DNA of 64,000 bases from Flavobacterium sp. MC2016-06. Lineage in GTDB: Bacteria > Bacteroidota > Bacteroidia > Flavobacteriales > Flavobacteriaceae. The stretch spans positions 124,001-188,000 of the forward strand of contig NZ_WMID02000006.1 in NCBI RefSeq assembly GCF_009711165.2, written 5' to 3'. Below the pieces are notes generated by a model, which made no database searches, was not told the origin of the DNA, and saw only the letters and a list, made by a program, of their open reading frames with translations. Shown here piece after piece: positions 47,006-55,489 of this stretch. Each line of letters begins with the position of its first letter. Within the stretch, counting starts at the first letter, position 1. A program made the translations under genes and the position numbers.

Positions 47006-48514
47006 ATGATTGATATCTCTCAAAAAGAAGTTTGGTTTGTAGTAGGAAGCCAAGAATTATACGGACCGGAAACATTAAAATTAGTTGCTGAACATGCTGC
47101 AATTATGGCAAAAGGATTAGACGCTTCAAGTCATATTCCAGTAAAAATTGTTTGCAAAGACACTTTAAAATCACCAAAACAAATTTTAGATTTATGTTTA
47201 GAGGCGAATTCGGCTAAAAACTGTATCGGAATTATCGCTTGGATGCACACTTTTTCACCAGCAAAAATGTGGATTGGCGGATTAAGTATTTTGAAAAAGC
47301 CATTATGTCATTTACATACACAATACAACGCTGAAATTCCGTGGGGAAGCATCGATATGGATTTTATGAATTTGAATCAATCAGCTCACGGAGATCGTGA
47401 ATTTGGTTTTATCATGTCTAGAATGCGTAAAAAACGTAAAGTTGTTGTTGGACACTGGGAAGATCCTCGCGTTTTAAACAAATTGGGCGTTTGGACAAGA
47501 GTTGCTTTGGGTTGGGACGAACTTCAGAACTTAAAAGTAGCTCGTATTGGTGACAATATGCGTGAAGTTGCCGTTACAGAAGGTGATAAAGTTGAGGCTC
47601 AAATTCGTTTCGGAATGTCAGTTAATGGTTATGATTCATCAGATGTTACCAAACATATTGAGAAAGTAACTGATGCGCAATTAAATGATTTATTAGCAGT
47701 TTATGCTTCTTCTTATAATTTGACAGAGCAATTAAAAGAAGGCGGAGCGCAAAGAAGTTCATTAGTTGAAGCAGCAAAAATAGAATTAGGTTTAAGAGCT
47801 TTCCTTGAAGAAGGAGGTTTTGGAGCTTTTACAGATACGTTTGAAAATCTTGGCGTTTGGAAACAATTACCAGGAATTGCAACACAAAGATTAATGGCAG
47901 ACGGATACGGTTTTGGTGGAGAAGGAGACTGGAAAACGGCTGCAATGGTAAGAGCATTAAAAGTAATGAATGTTGGTCTTGAAGGCGGAACTTCTTTCAT
48001 GGAAGATTACACGTATCATTTTACACCGCAAAAATCATACGTTTTAGGATCTCACATGTTAGAGATTTGCCCGTCAATTGCAGATGCAAAACCTTCTTGC
48101 GAAGTGCATCCGTTAGGAATTGGAGGAAAAGAAGATCCAGCGCGTTTGGTGTTTAATTCGCCTGCGGGAGAAGCAATCAATGTTTCTTTGGTAGATATGG
48201 GAACTCGTTTCCGTTTAATCGTAAACGAAGTTATAGCGGTAAAACCAATGGCAGAATTGCCAAAATTACCAGTTGCCCGCGTTTTATGGGATTGTAAACC
48301 AAACTTAGATATCGCAGCAACAGCTTGGATTTTAGCTGGTGGAGCGCACCATACCGTTTACAGCCAAGCAATAACAACAGAATACATGGAAGATTTTGCT
48401 GATATCGCTGGAATCGAATTATTGGTTATTGACGAAAGAACTACAGTAAGAGATTTCAAAGATAAAATCAATGCTAACGAAGCTTATTTCCATTTGTTTC
48501 AGCATGGATTGTAA
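47006..48514 (+). CDS. araA: L-arabinose isomerase
   Basis: 502 aa, standard AraA length. The start [17 protein letters not shown] is the conserved family N-terminus; [12 protein letters not shown], the catalytic Glu region [14 protein letters not shown] (about 297-310), ATNDGT-equivalent [10 protein letters not shown] and the metal-ligand His in GGAHHTVYS are present. It converts L-arabinose to L-ribulose, the first step of catabolism. Last gene of the araBDA unit, which ends at a strong terminator. Confidence 0.96.
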   Translation: MIDISQKEVWFVVGSQELYGPETLKLVAEHAAIMAKGLDASSHIPVKIVCKDTLKSPKQILDLCLEANSAKNCIGIIAWMHTFSPAKMWIGGLSILKKPLCHLHTQYNAEIPWGSIDMDFMNLNQSAHGDREFGFIMSRMRKKRKVVVGHWEDPRVLNKLGVWTRVALGWDELQNLKVARIGDNMREVAVTEGDKVEAQIRFGMSVNGYDSSDVTKHIEKVTDAQLNDLLAVYASSYNLTEQLKEGGAQRSSLVEAAKIELGLRAFLEEGGFGAFTDTFENLGVWKQLPGIATQRLMADGYGFGGEGDWKTAAMVRALKVMNVGLEGGTSFMEDYTYHFTPQKSYVLGSHMLEICPSIADAKPSCEVHPLGIGGKEDPARLVFNSPAGEAINVSLVDMGTRFRLIVNEVIAVKPMAELPKLPVARVLWDCKPNLDIAATAWILAGGAHHTVYSQAITTEYMEDFADIAGIELLVIDERTTVRDFKDKINANEAYFHLFQHGL

Positions 48515-48529
48515 GCTGAGATTATAAGA

Positions 48530-48568
48530 TTAAAAGTAGCAAAAATGATAAGTTTTTGCTACTTTTAA
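48530..48568 (+). terminator. Strong terminator after araA
   Basis: TTAAAAGTAGCAAAAA and its exact complement form a 16-bp stem around a 7-nt loop, followed by a T-run. It ends the araBDA operon. Confidence 0.9.
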
Positions 48569-48620
48569 TTTTTTTACACTTTACTTCTAACTATTTTACA
48601 ACATTAAAAAACCACAATTT

Positions 48621-49805
48621 ATGAATGTATTAAAACGTTGCCTCTTTGTATCAAGTTTATTGAGTTTATCTATAATCATGGTCGAATGTAAAAGAGATCA
48701 AAAAGCAGATACAGAAAAAGTTGCTTCGGCTGAAAAAGCTTTGGTAACTATTGACAAATCTGAATATGGAACAACTGCTAAAGGTGAAAAAGTTGACAGT
48801 TACAAGCTGAAAAACCAAAATGGGATGGAAGTAGATATCATCACTTTTGGAGGAAGAATTACAGATTTAAAAGTACCAAATAAAGCTGGAGTTTCAGAAA
48901 ATGTCGTAATCGGATTTAGTTCTTTGGCACAATACGAAAAAGAAAATCCATTTTTTGGAGCTTTGATCGGAAGATACGGAAATAGAATTGCTAAAGGTAA
49001 ATTTTCGCTTGACGGAAAGAATTATCAATTGGCAATCAACAATGCGCCAAATGCTTTACACGGTGGACCGCAAGGTTATTTTAATGTGGTTTGGAAAGCC
49101 GATGAGGTAAAATCTGGCGAAACAGCTTCTTTAAAATTATCGTATTTAAGTAAAGATATGGAAGAAGGTTATCCTGGAAATCTAAAGGTTACTGTAACGT
49201 ATACTCTAACAAATGACAATCAGCTTGAAGTGCTTTACGAAGCAGATACAGACAAAAAAACGGTTGTGAATTTGACACAGCATTCGTACTTCAATTTATC
49301 TGGAGATTTTACAAAAACAATCTTAGATACAGAATTGACGTTAAATGCTGATAAATTAGTTCCGGTTGATGCGACTTTAATTCCGACAGGGAAATTAGAA
49401 GATGTTGCGAATACTCCGTTTGATTTCAGAAAACCAAAATTAGTTGGAAAAGACATCGAATCTAAGAACGAGCAGTTAGAAAGAGGAAAAGGTTACGATC
49501 ATTGCTGGGTGTTGAACAATCCTGAAAAAGGAAAAACAATCATTGCAACAGCGTATCATCCTGCAAGCGGAAGAGTTCTTGAAATGACAACAGACGAACC
49601 TGGAATTCAGTTTTACTCTGGAAATTTCCTTGACGGAACTTTACCAATGCGCAACGGCGGAACGTACGCACACAGAACTGGTTTTTGTTTAGAAACAGAA
49701 CATTATCCAGATTCACCAAACCAAAAAGATTTCCCAACGACAGAGTTAAATCCTGGAGAACATTATAAAACGAAAACTACTTTTAAGTTTTCGGTTAGAA
49801 AATAA
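48621..49805 (+). CDS. galM: Aldose 1-epimerase, probable lipoprotein
   Basis: 394 aa. The N-terminus (MNVLKRCLFVSSLLSLSIIMVEC) looks like a lipoprotein or secretion signal, followed by a linker to residue 45 that cytoplasmic GalM lacks. The mutarotase core has GRYGNRIAKGKF, NALHGGPQGYFNVVW, catalytic His in TQHSYFNLSGD and Glu in GFCLETEHYPDSPNQ. It probably equilibrates arabinose or galactose anomers in the periplasm before uptake. It has its own terminator and follows araA by 106 nt. Confidence 0.9.
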   Translation: MNVLKRCLFVSSLLSLSIIMVECKRDQKADTEKVASAEKALVTIDKSEYGTTAKGEKVDSYKLKNQNGMEVDIITFGGRITDLKVPNKAGVSENVVIGFSSLAQYEKENPFFGALIGRYGNRIAKGKFSLDGKNYQLAINNAPNALHGGPQGYFNVVWKADEVKSGETASLKLSYLSKDMEEGYPGNLKVTVTYTLTNDNQLEVLYEADTDKKTVVNLTQHSYFNLSGDFTKTILDTELTLNADKLVPVDATLIPTGKLEDVANTPFDFRKPKLVGKDIESKNEQLERGKGYDHCWVLNNPEKGKTIIATAYHPASGRVLEMTTDEPGIQFYSGNFLDGTLPMRNGGTYAHRTGFCLETEHYPDSPNQKDFPTTELNPGEHYKTKTTFKFSVRK

Positions 49806-49842
49806 TTTCGTTAGAATTTGTTTAGTTAATTCTAATTCTCTG

Positions 49843-49876
49843 AAAAACCTCGAAAGTGATGCTTTCGAGGTTTTTT
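49843..49876 (+). terminator. Rho-independent terminator after the second galM
   Basis: AAAAACCTCGAAAG and CTTTCGAGGTTTTTT form a 13-14-bp stem with a 4-nt loop and a T-run, 37 nt after the epimerase stop. It marks the end of the arabinan locus. Confidence 0.9.
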
Positions 49877-50000
49877 GTTTCTTATATTTGATTAATTGGA
49901 AACTGATTTTTTTTAATCTATTATCCGTTTATTGTCCGAATTTTGCTTTGAGAACAACAGAATTTATTTTCAATTTTCCTAAACTAACTAAAAAAAATAA

Positions 50001-50819
50001 ATGACAGCAATCTTATCGTGGTTTAATAAAGAAAAGGGGACGTTACCATATATAATGACGGTTGGCGACACAAAAATATCTAATGGTGAAGACACGTTAA
50101 CATTAGAAGGCGCAAAAATTCTAGAGCTTCCTATTAGATGTAAAGATCTTTCTACTCCATATCAAGAGGTTTATTTTACCTCTTCGTTAAGCTTTTCATA
50201 TGCAGGTAGTGCATTGGTAGGATTTAACGTCTATTGCGCGTTGCAAACGATGTTTTCTAATATTGGAGGTTTAAAAAAATATAATCAACTACCAGATTAT
50301 GTTAGTCTTTGTGAAAAAGCGAAAGATGTTCTTTTCTTTTATTCAACAGGTATTAGAAGCCCTTCAGAACTTGTTCTTTCAGGATTTTGTCCTAAATCCG
50401 AGGTTCCATTTATTACTACAATTAAACCCGTTTTAAAAGATGATGTTCTTGATTATAATATTTTTTGCAAAACTGATTTTTCTGACCTTGTTGATGTAAT
50501 AATTATTGGGGACAAAAAAACAGAGATATTAGAAGAAATTGATGTGCAATTATCTAATCAAAATAAAGATGATTCCACAAAATATTGGAGAACTCCAATA
50601 AAAGTTTTGAATAGAATTATTAAAGAAAAACAATTTGCTACAATTGGAGGCGGTATGCAAATGACGACAGTTAATCTTTTTAGGTTTGAGACTTATTCTT
50701 TTTTTGCGGATATCGAAGGAAGAGATTTTGCAATGAAATATCGAAACATTGATATCTTTGAAGATTTAGGAAATAATTTAGGCGATTGTCGTATATCAAT
50801 CACTTGTCTGGAGGTTTAA
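50001..50819 (+). CDS. Proteasome-like (Ntn-hydrolase fold) protein, hypothetical
   Basis: 272 aa, not recognised with certainty. Several features fit a proteasome/HslV beta-subunit-like Ntn fold: Met is followed at once by Thr2, which would become a free N-terminal nucleophile; GDTKIS carries D23 and LEGAKILEL carries K39, the same 16-residue spacing as Asp17-Lys33 in HslV; and FSYAGSALVGFNVYCALQTMF resembles the GSALVG helix. No signal peptide. It stands alone between the arabinan locus and an OsmC-like gene. It may be an inactive relative or an independent peptidase. Confidence 0.45.
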   Translation: MTAILSWFNKEKGTLPYIMTVGDTKISNGEDTLTLEGAKILELPIRCKDLSTPYQEVYFTSSLSFSYAGSALVGFNVYCALQTMFSNIGGLKKYNQLPDYVSLCEKAKDVLFFYSTGIRSPSELVLSGFCPKSEVPFITTIKPVLKDDVLDYNIFCKTDFSDLVDVIIIGDKKTEILEEIDVQLSNQNKDDSTKYWRTPIKVLNRIIKEKQFATIGGGMQMTTVNLFRFETYSFFADIEGRDFAMKYRNIDIFEDLGNNLGDCRISITCLEV

Positions 50820-50870
50820 AGTCAATATATGAGTGGATATTTTAAAATTCGTTGAAAAAATAAATAAAAA

Positions 50871-51338
50871 ATGACTTTCAAACATATATTCAAAGTAAAC
50901 GCAAACTGGATTTCCAATCCAAATCCAGAACAGTCAACTTCTAGATTCTACAGCAAAAGCCATGAAGTTACAATTGAAGGAAAACTTATTTTAGATGTTT
51001 CGGCAGCGAAAGCTTTCAAAGGTGATCCAGCTTTATACAATCCCGAAGATTTATTATTGAGCAGTTTGGTTTCCTGCCACATGATGTCGTATTTATATGT
51101 CTGCTCTCAAAACGGAATAGAAGTTTTATTATATTCCGACGATGCCGAAGCAACACTCGAAGTAAACTCAGACGGCAGCGGACGTTTTACAGAAGTTAGA
51201 TTAAACCCTAAAGTTACAATTGTAAACTCAGATAAAATTGAATTAGCATTGGAACTGCATAAAAAAGCAAATCAATTGTGTTTTATAGCCAATTCGTGCA
51301 ATTTTCCTGTTTTGCATAATGCGAGTTGTGAGGTTTAA
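50871..51338 (+). CDS. OsmC-family peroxiredoxin-like protein
   Basis: 155 aa, OsmC/Ohr fold. The two redox cysteines are in LVSCHMMSYLYVC (Cys69) and in the C-terminal NQLCFIANSCNFPV segment; NPEDLLLSSLVSCH is the conserved helix start. The family reduces organic hydroperoxides using dithiol reductants. Monocistronic, 51 nt after the Ntn-like gene. Confidence 0.82.
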   Translation: MTFKHIFKVNANWISNPNPEQSTSRFYSKSHEVTIEGKLILDVSAAKAFKGDPALYNPEDLLLSSLVSCHMMSYLYVCSQNGIEVLLYSDDAEATLEVNSDGSGRFTEVRLNPKVTIVNSDKIELALELHKKANQLCFIANSCNFPVLHNASCEV

Positions 51339-51543
51339 ACCAAATTAAGTTTTTCACGTAGAAAAACAATGTTTTTTGTGATTTAAAATATTAAAATATA
51401 TCGTATAAAATTAATATTAATTGTTTCTTTGCAAAACTTCAAAATGTTCTATTTAGAAGATAAATAAAATATTAAAGATTATCTCTTCGGAGGCTTTAAG
51501 TTTTATATGATTAATAGTAATTAAATTTCTTGATATACCCTAA

Positions 51544-52689
51544 ATGAATACTTTAAATCCATTATTTGCAATTGTTGTGTTTTTAATTGCTTATGCTACC
51601 TCTTATGTGATTAATTTAAAATATAAAGTAAATAATTTATCCTCACGATATGAATCTATTGATGGTCTTAGAGGATTTTTAGCGATAGGAGTGTTTATTC
51701 ATCATTCAAGTATATGGATTCAATATCTTCAAACAAATAAATGGGATGCTCCTAAATCCAATCTTTATGCGCAGCTTGGGTCTACAAGTGTTGCTTTCTT
51801 TTTTATGATAACAAGTTTTTTGTTTATTTCAAAACTTTTAAATTTAAAAGAAAAGGAGTTTAACTGGAAGGCATTTTTTATTTCAAGATTTTTTAGATTG
51901 ACTCCAATGTATTATTTTTCAGTTAGTATAATTATATTGTTTGTAATGATTATTAATGATTGGAAGTTAAAGGTTGGAATATTTAGATTTTTTGGACAGA
52001 TTTTAATGTGGGGTACATTTACAATTGTGCGTAATACGAGTATTAATGGTTATTATTTAACTAGTAGAATTAATGCAGGAGTCGTTTGGTCTCTTCCTTA
52101 TGAATGGCTGTTTTATTTCAGTCTGCCTTTAATTTCTTTATTAATCTTAAAAAAGAAGCCATCTAATTTGTATATCTTGATTAGTTTTGTTTTTATCATT
52201 CTTTATTTTTTTGTAAACAACTTCGACTTTCATCATATTTTGTCTTTTGTAGGAGGGGCTATAGCTGCAATTGTGGTGAAATTTAAACCTTTTAAAACAG
52301 ATAAAAATTCTTTTTTTTCAAGTATCTTAATTTTGCTTTGTTTTGTATTAATTGGGCAATTTAAAAATTCTGATAATGTTATTTGTAAAATTCTAATTAC
52401 AATTGTTTTTGTTTTGATTGCATCAGGAAATACATTGTTTGGAGTTTTAAAAAATGCAACATTAAAATTTTTGGGTGAAATATCATATAGTACGTACTTG
52501 ATGCATGGCATAATACTCTTTGCCGTATTTTACTTTGGGTTTGGGTTTGAAAAAATAAAGAGTTTTACTCCATTAGAATTTTGGGGACTTATTTTTTTAA
52601 TTACACCAGTTGTAGTAATTTTTAGCTTTTTGGGTTATAAATTTATTGAAAAGCCATTTATGGAAATATCAAAAAAGATAAACAAATAG
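51544..52689 (+). CDS. Acyltransferase 3 family membrane protein (OafA/YrhL-like)
   Basis: 381 aa with about ten hydrophobic segments. The family motif is in SIDGLRGFLAIGVFIHHS (about residues 38-55), including the conserved Arg and His; the C-terminal SYSTYLMHGIILF and GYKFIEKPF motifs are also typical. It O-acylates exported polysaccharides or lipids at the inner membrane. It stands alone, with a terminator 20 nt after the stop. Probably the last chromosomal gene before the genomic island. Confidence 0.88.
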   Translation: MNTLNPLFAIVVFLIAYATSYVINLKYKVNNLSSRYESIDGLRGFLAIGVFIHHSSIWIQYLQTNKWDAPKSNLYAQLGSTSVAFFFMITSFLFISKLLNLKEKEFNWKAFFISRFFRLTPMYYFSVSIIILFVMIINDWKLKVGIFRFFGQILMWGTFTIVRNTSINGYYLTSRINAGVVWSLPYEWLFYFSLPLISLLILKKKPSNLYILISFVFIILYFFVNNFDFHHILSFVGGAIAAIVVKFKPFKTDKNSFFSSILILLCFVLIGQFKNSDNVICKILITIVFVLIASGNTLFGVLKNATLKFLGEISYSTYLMHGIILFAVFYFGFGFEKIKSFTPLEFWGLIFLITPVVVIFSFLGYKFIEKPFMEISKKINK

Positions 52690-52706
52690 AAAATTTAAAG
52701 CATAAA

Positions 52707-52734
52707 AAAACCTCTTCCGTTAAGAAGAGGTTTT
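52707..52734. terminator. Bidirectional terminator beside a tRNA 3' remnant
   Basis: AAAACCTCTTC and GAAGAGGTTTT form an 11-bp stem with a 6-nt loop. It serves the acyltransferase gene on the plus strand and, on the minus strand, directly follows the tRNA-like sequence at 52738-52758, as expected for the original tRNA terminator. Confidence 0.85.
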
Positions 52735-52737
52735 ACG

Positions 52738-52758
52738 TACCCGGAGCCGGAATCAAAT
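52738..52758 (-). other. tRNA 3'-end fragment, presumed attachment site (island left edge)
   Basis: On the minus strand the bases read TTTGATTCCGGCTCCGGGTA: a T-loop, a T-stem 3' strand (CCGGC) and an acceptor 3' strand plus discriminator. The 5' side does not pair, so only the 3' end of a tRNA is present. An integrase gene starts 290 nt away. This is what an integrating element leaves when it recombines into a tRNA gene. Isotype not determinable. Confidence 0.6.
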
Positions 52759-52925
52759 CTTCTCTAGGTTATGATTTTTTACTTAATTTATAAACAAAGA
52801 GTTACATTATAAACTCTTTTAAATTCAATGAATTATAAATTGTTCTTAATTAAACTGAGGTGGAATAAAATTGAATGAAATTGAAGAAGAATGAAGAGCG
52901 GTTTGGCAATGGTTTGACAAACTTA

Positions 52926-52941
52926 TATGGTTTAAACCATA
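52926..52941. repeat. 16-bp perfect palindrome upstream of the integrase
   Basis: TATGGTTTAAACCATA, with a related ATGGTTTGACAAAC (GTTTG-A-CAAAC) just before it at about 52909-52922. They lie between the attachment site and the integrase gene, where arm-type recombinase sites or an autoregulatory operator would be. Confidence 0.6.
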
Positions 52942-53045
52942 GAATTTCTTTACAGAAGTTTGAAAGCATTAGCTTATTTAGAATCTTTTTAAGTAAACTT
53001 TTCAAATGAATTTGCCTATAATACTATAATCAATTTTAGAATATA

Positions 53046-54317
53046 ATGGCAGCAGTGAATTATCGAATTAGAAGTAAAGAAAATAAAGATGTCCCTATTA
53101 AAGTTTATCTTTCATTAGGACGCAAAAATTTTATTGAGGTTAATACTGGATTTACAATTAATCCGAAGGACTGGAGTGATAAAACAAAGAGCCCAAAACA
53201 AAATACAGCTGTAAACAAGCAAACTTTTAACAACCTTAAAAAATTAGAATCATTCATTTTCGATTGCCTTAATTCAACTGACAGTTTTTTAATAGACAAA
53301 CTGTGGTTAAAAGCTAAAATAAACGAGTGTTTTAGCCGCATTGAAAAAACAGATATAGGCCTTGTGGCAAACTACATACAAGAAGTAATCGACACTGCAA
53401 ATACTCGAAAAATTAAAATAAAGGGTGGTTACAAATTAGGCTTGTCACAAAGTCGTGTAAATAGTTTCATATCCACGCAAAATGTAATTAAAGAATATCA
53501 GATTAAAATTAAAAAGCAAATTCATTTTATTGATTTTACAGAAACCTGGATTGATAAATTTGGCAGTTGGTTGATTGATGATAAAAAATATGCAATCAAT
53601 ACTGCATCAAAACATTTAGCAAATCTTAAAACGCTATGCATTGAAGCAGAAAGGAAAGAAATTGTTGTTAATCCATTTGCTAAGCATATAATAGTTTTTG
53701 CAGAAGCAGATGAAGATAGATATATACAAACGTTGTCATTTGAGGAATTAGAAGTGATTAGAAAGACAGAATTAACAAGAGAAGCACACAGGAATGCTCG
53801 AAATTGGTTGTTGATTGGTTGCGATTTCGGGCAACGGGGAAATGATTTATTGAATGCATTACCCTCTAATATTCGTCTAAAGGACGGTCGCATTGCTTAC
53901 ATTGACATCTTTCAGCAAAAATCTCAAAAATGGGTAACCGTTCCGATTGTAAAACCGTACGTAATTGATATCGTTCAAAATAATTTCCCTTACAAAATTA
54001 GTGCTCAAAAATTAAATGACTACATCAAGGAAGTTTGTGAAATCGCAGGGATCAACCAAATTTTAGAGGGGAAGATTATGAATGCTGAAACCGGACGCAA
54101 AGAATTGAAATTGCTAGAAAAGTATAAATTAATTACGACTCATTGTTTTAGACGCTCATTTTGTACTAATTACTATAAAAAAATATCAACTCCGACTCTA
54201 ATGGGAATCTCTGGCCATACTAAAGAGTCGATTTTTCTAAAATACATTAATAAACATGAAGATAAAGATGCGAATGCTGATTTATTTATAAAACTTTACG
54301 GTGAAATATATAATTAA
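53046..54317 (+). CDS. int: Tyrosine recombinase / integrase
   Basis: 423 aa. An N-terminal arm-type DNA-binding region (about 1-90), a SAM-like core-binding domain (about 105-205) and a C-terminal catalytic domain. The catalytic set is intact: Arg in GCDFGQRGNDLL, Lys in FQQKSQKWVTVP, His-x-x-Arg in THCFRRSFCTN, His in ISGHTKES and the nucleophile Tyr in IFLKYIN. Bacteroidetes mobile islands use this type. It lies between two different tRNA-like fragments, as integrases of tRNA-targeting elements do. Confidence 0.92.
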   Translation: MAAVNYRIRSKENKDVPIKVYLSLGRKNFIEVNTGFTINPKDWSDKTKSPKQNTAVNKQTFNNLKKLESFIFDCLNSTDSFLIDKLWLKAKINECFSRIEKTDIGLVANYIQEVIDTANTRKIKIKGGYKLGLSQSRVNSFISTQNVIKEYQIKIKKQIHFIDFTETWIDKFGSWLIDDKKYAINTASKHLANLKTLCIEAERKEIVVNPFAKHIIVFAEADEDRYIQTLSFEELEVIRKTELTREAHRNARNWLLIGCDFGQRGNDLLNALPSNIRLKDGRIAYIDIFQQKSQKWVTVPIVKPYVIDIVQNNFPYKISAQKLNDYIKEVCEIAGINQILEGKIMNAETGRKELKLLEKYKLITTHCFRRSFCTNYYKKISTPTLMGISGHTKESIFLKYINKHEDKDANADLFIKLYGEIYN

Positions 54318-54846
54318 AGCTACAAATTGCATTGTAATTAAAACAGTAAACCGTGATTGATAAACGTTCTAGGGTTTTACCTTAAATACCATAACGGGAG
54401 TTGAATCCGTGACCTCAGGGTTATGAAAACTGTTTTATTCAATTCTTAATTTTGTAAAACAATGATTTTAAGGTATTTGTGTTTTTGTTGAAATTTGGTT
54501 TTTTGCTGTTTTTTAGGTTTCCCTCACTGAAGTTCCTCACTTGAGCAATATTTGCTTACTTATGTTTTTCCATATTGCAAGTTAGAAATATAATGGAATA
54601 CATTTTTGTTTGATTGGATAAAATATAATTGTTAATTTTAGTATTTTTTTTATGAAATACTATTGTATTGTTTTGATTGTCAATTATTTACTGATTATGT
54701 TGCTTAATTTTGTAAATTTGTTATAGAGATCATTGATGTACAAAATATAAAATTTTGTAGAATCGTTTAATAATTAAACTTGTGACATGAAGCGTAAACT
54801 TTAATGATATCACTATGTGTTTGTATTAATTTTAATAGAATTTAAA
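54318..54846. other. AT-rich gap after the integrase with tRNA-Met-like remnant
   Basis: 529 nt without a gene. At 54387-54426, on the minus strand, is the 3' half of a CAT-anticodon tRNA: loop TTCATAA, anticodon-stem strand CCCTG, variable AGGTC, T-stem/loop ACGGA-TTCAACT-CCCGT and acceptor strand TATGGTA. The anticodon 5' stem pairs at only 3 of 5 positions, so it is not a working tRNA. The rest is AT-rich sequence in which I see only promoter-like stretches. Confidence 0.5.
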
Positions 54847-55407
54847 ATGAAAAAAAACTTACTAATACTTGCAATTGCTGTTTCTTTAACGGCAATTATG
54901 GCATTTTCAGGTTTAGACAATAAATCTGTTGGAGCTATTGGAGATGTAAAATATTCAGTTTTAATACCTGACAAATTCCGAGAGGAGAACGGGGATGGTT
55001 GGGTGCAAATGGATGATAAGATTCCTTTACAAGGATCAGAATTAAATATTAAACATGGAATAACATCAGTTCCTGATGTAAGAGGTTTGTTTATTCGATC
55101 TCTTAATGGCTCAAGAAATGATGACAAAAGAGATATGTTTAATACAGAAAACAATCGAGATAGATTAGTTTTAGAGTATCAGCCAGATGCTATAAAAAAG
55201 CATACTCATAATTTGTCCAATAAATTAGGTTTTTTTTGCGGTTGGACTACTGGAAATCAATGGTCAGGAGGGCAAAGAGGGAATCCTATGTCTGCAAATG
55301 ATCCCGAATGTTCAATTACAATCTTAGAATCGGGAACAAATCTTTCTGGCGATGAAACAAGACCTAAAAATATTTCACTATATACTTATATTAAAATAAA
55401 TGAATAG
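54847..55407 (+). CDS. Secreted phage-tail-collar-like protein (copy 1)
   Basis: 186 aa from the ATG at 54847, where MKKNLLILAIAVSLTAIMAFSG makes a good signal peptide. The mature part opens GAIGDVKYSVLIPDKFREENGDGW, then IPDVRGLFIRSLN-like collar motif VPDVRGLFIRSLNGSRND, KHTHN and the ending GDETRPKNISLYTYIKINE, all typical of tail-collar/microcystin-dependent-like domains. Such domains normally trimerise at the tip of phage tail fibres; a Sec signal on one is unusual and points to secretion. A paralogue at 58224 is inverted relative to it. Confidence 0.75.
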   Translation: MKKNLLILAIAVSLTAIMAFSGLDNKSVGAIGDVKYSVLIPDKFREENGDGWVQMDDKIPLQGSELNIKHGITSVPDVRGLFIRSLNGSRNDDKRDMFNTENNRDRLVLEYQPDAIKKHTHNLSNKLGFFCGWTTGNQWSGGQRGNPMSANDPECSITILESGTNLSGDETRPKNISLYTYIKINE

Positions 55408-55408
55408 A

Positions 55409-55488
55409 ATATTTTTCTTCATATAATATTTTATTTTTTTTAAACATCTTCAAGGTGAAAAATTAAAATATTATATGAAGAAAAATAT
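55409..55488. repeat. Perfect 25-bp inverted repeat abutting two convergent stop codons
   Basis: Arms 55409-55433 and 55464-55488 are exact reverse complements around a 30-nt loop. The left arm begins 2 nt after the stop of collar copy 1 and the right arm ends 2 nt before the stop of the convergent 910-aa gene. It probably acts as a shared terminator, but the stem is unusually long and AT-rich. Confidence 0.88.
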
Positions 55489-55489
55489 A

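Noticed and set aside
53522..53893. 123-codon minus-strand frame inside the integrase
   Set aside because: Antisense to the catalytic domain; no plausible start site or neighbours.
54387..54426. Functional tRNA-Met gene
   Set aside because: Only the 3' half is present; the anticodon stem pairs at 3 of 5 positions and no D-arm or 5' acceptor strand is found.
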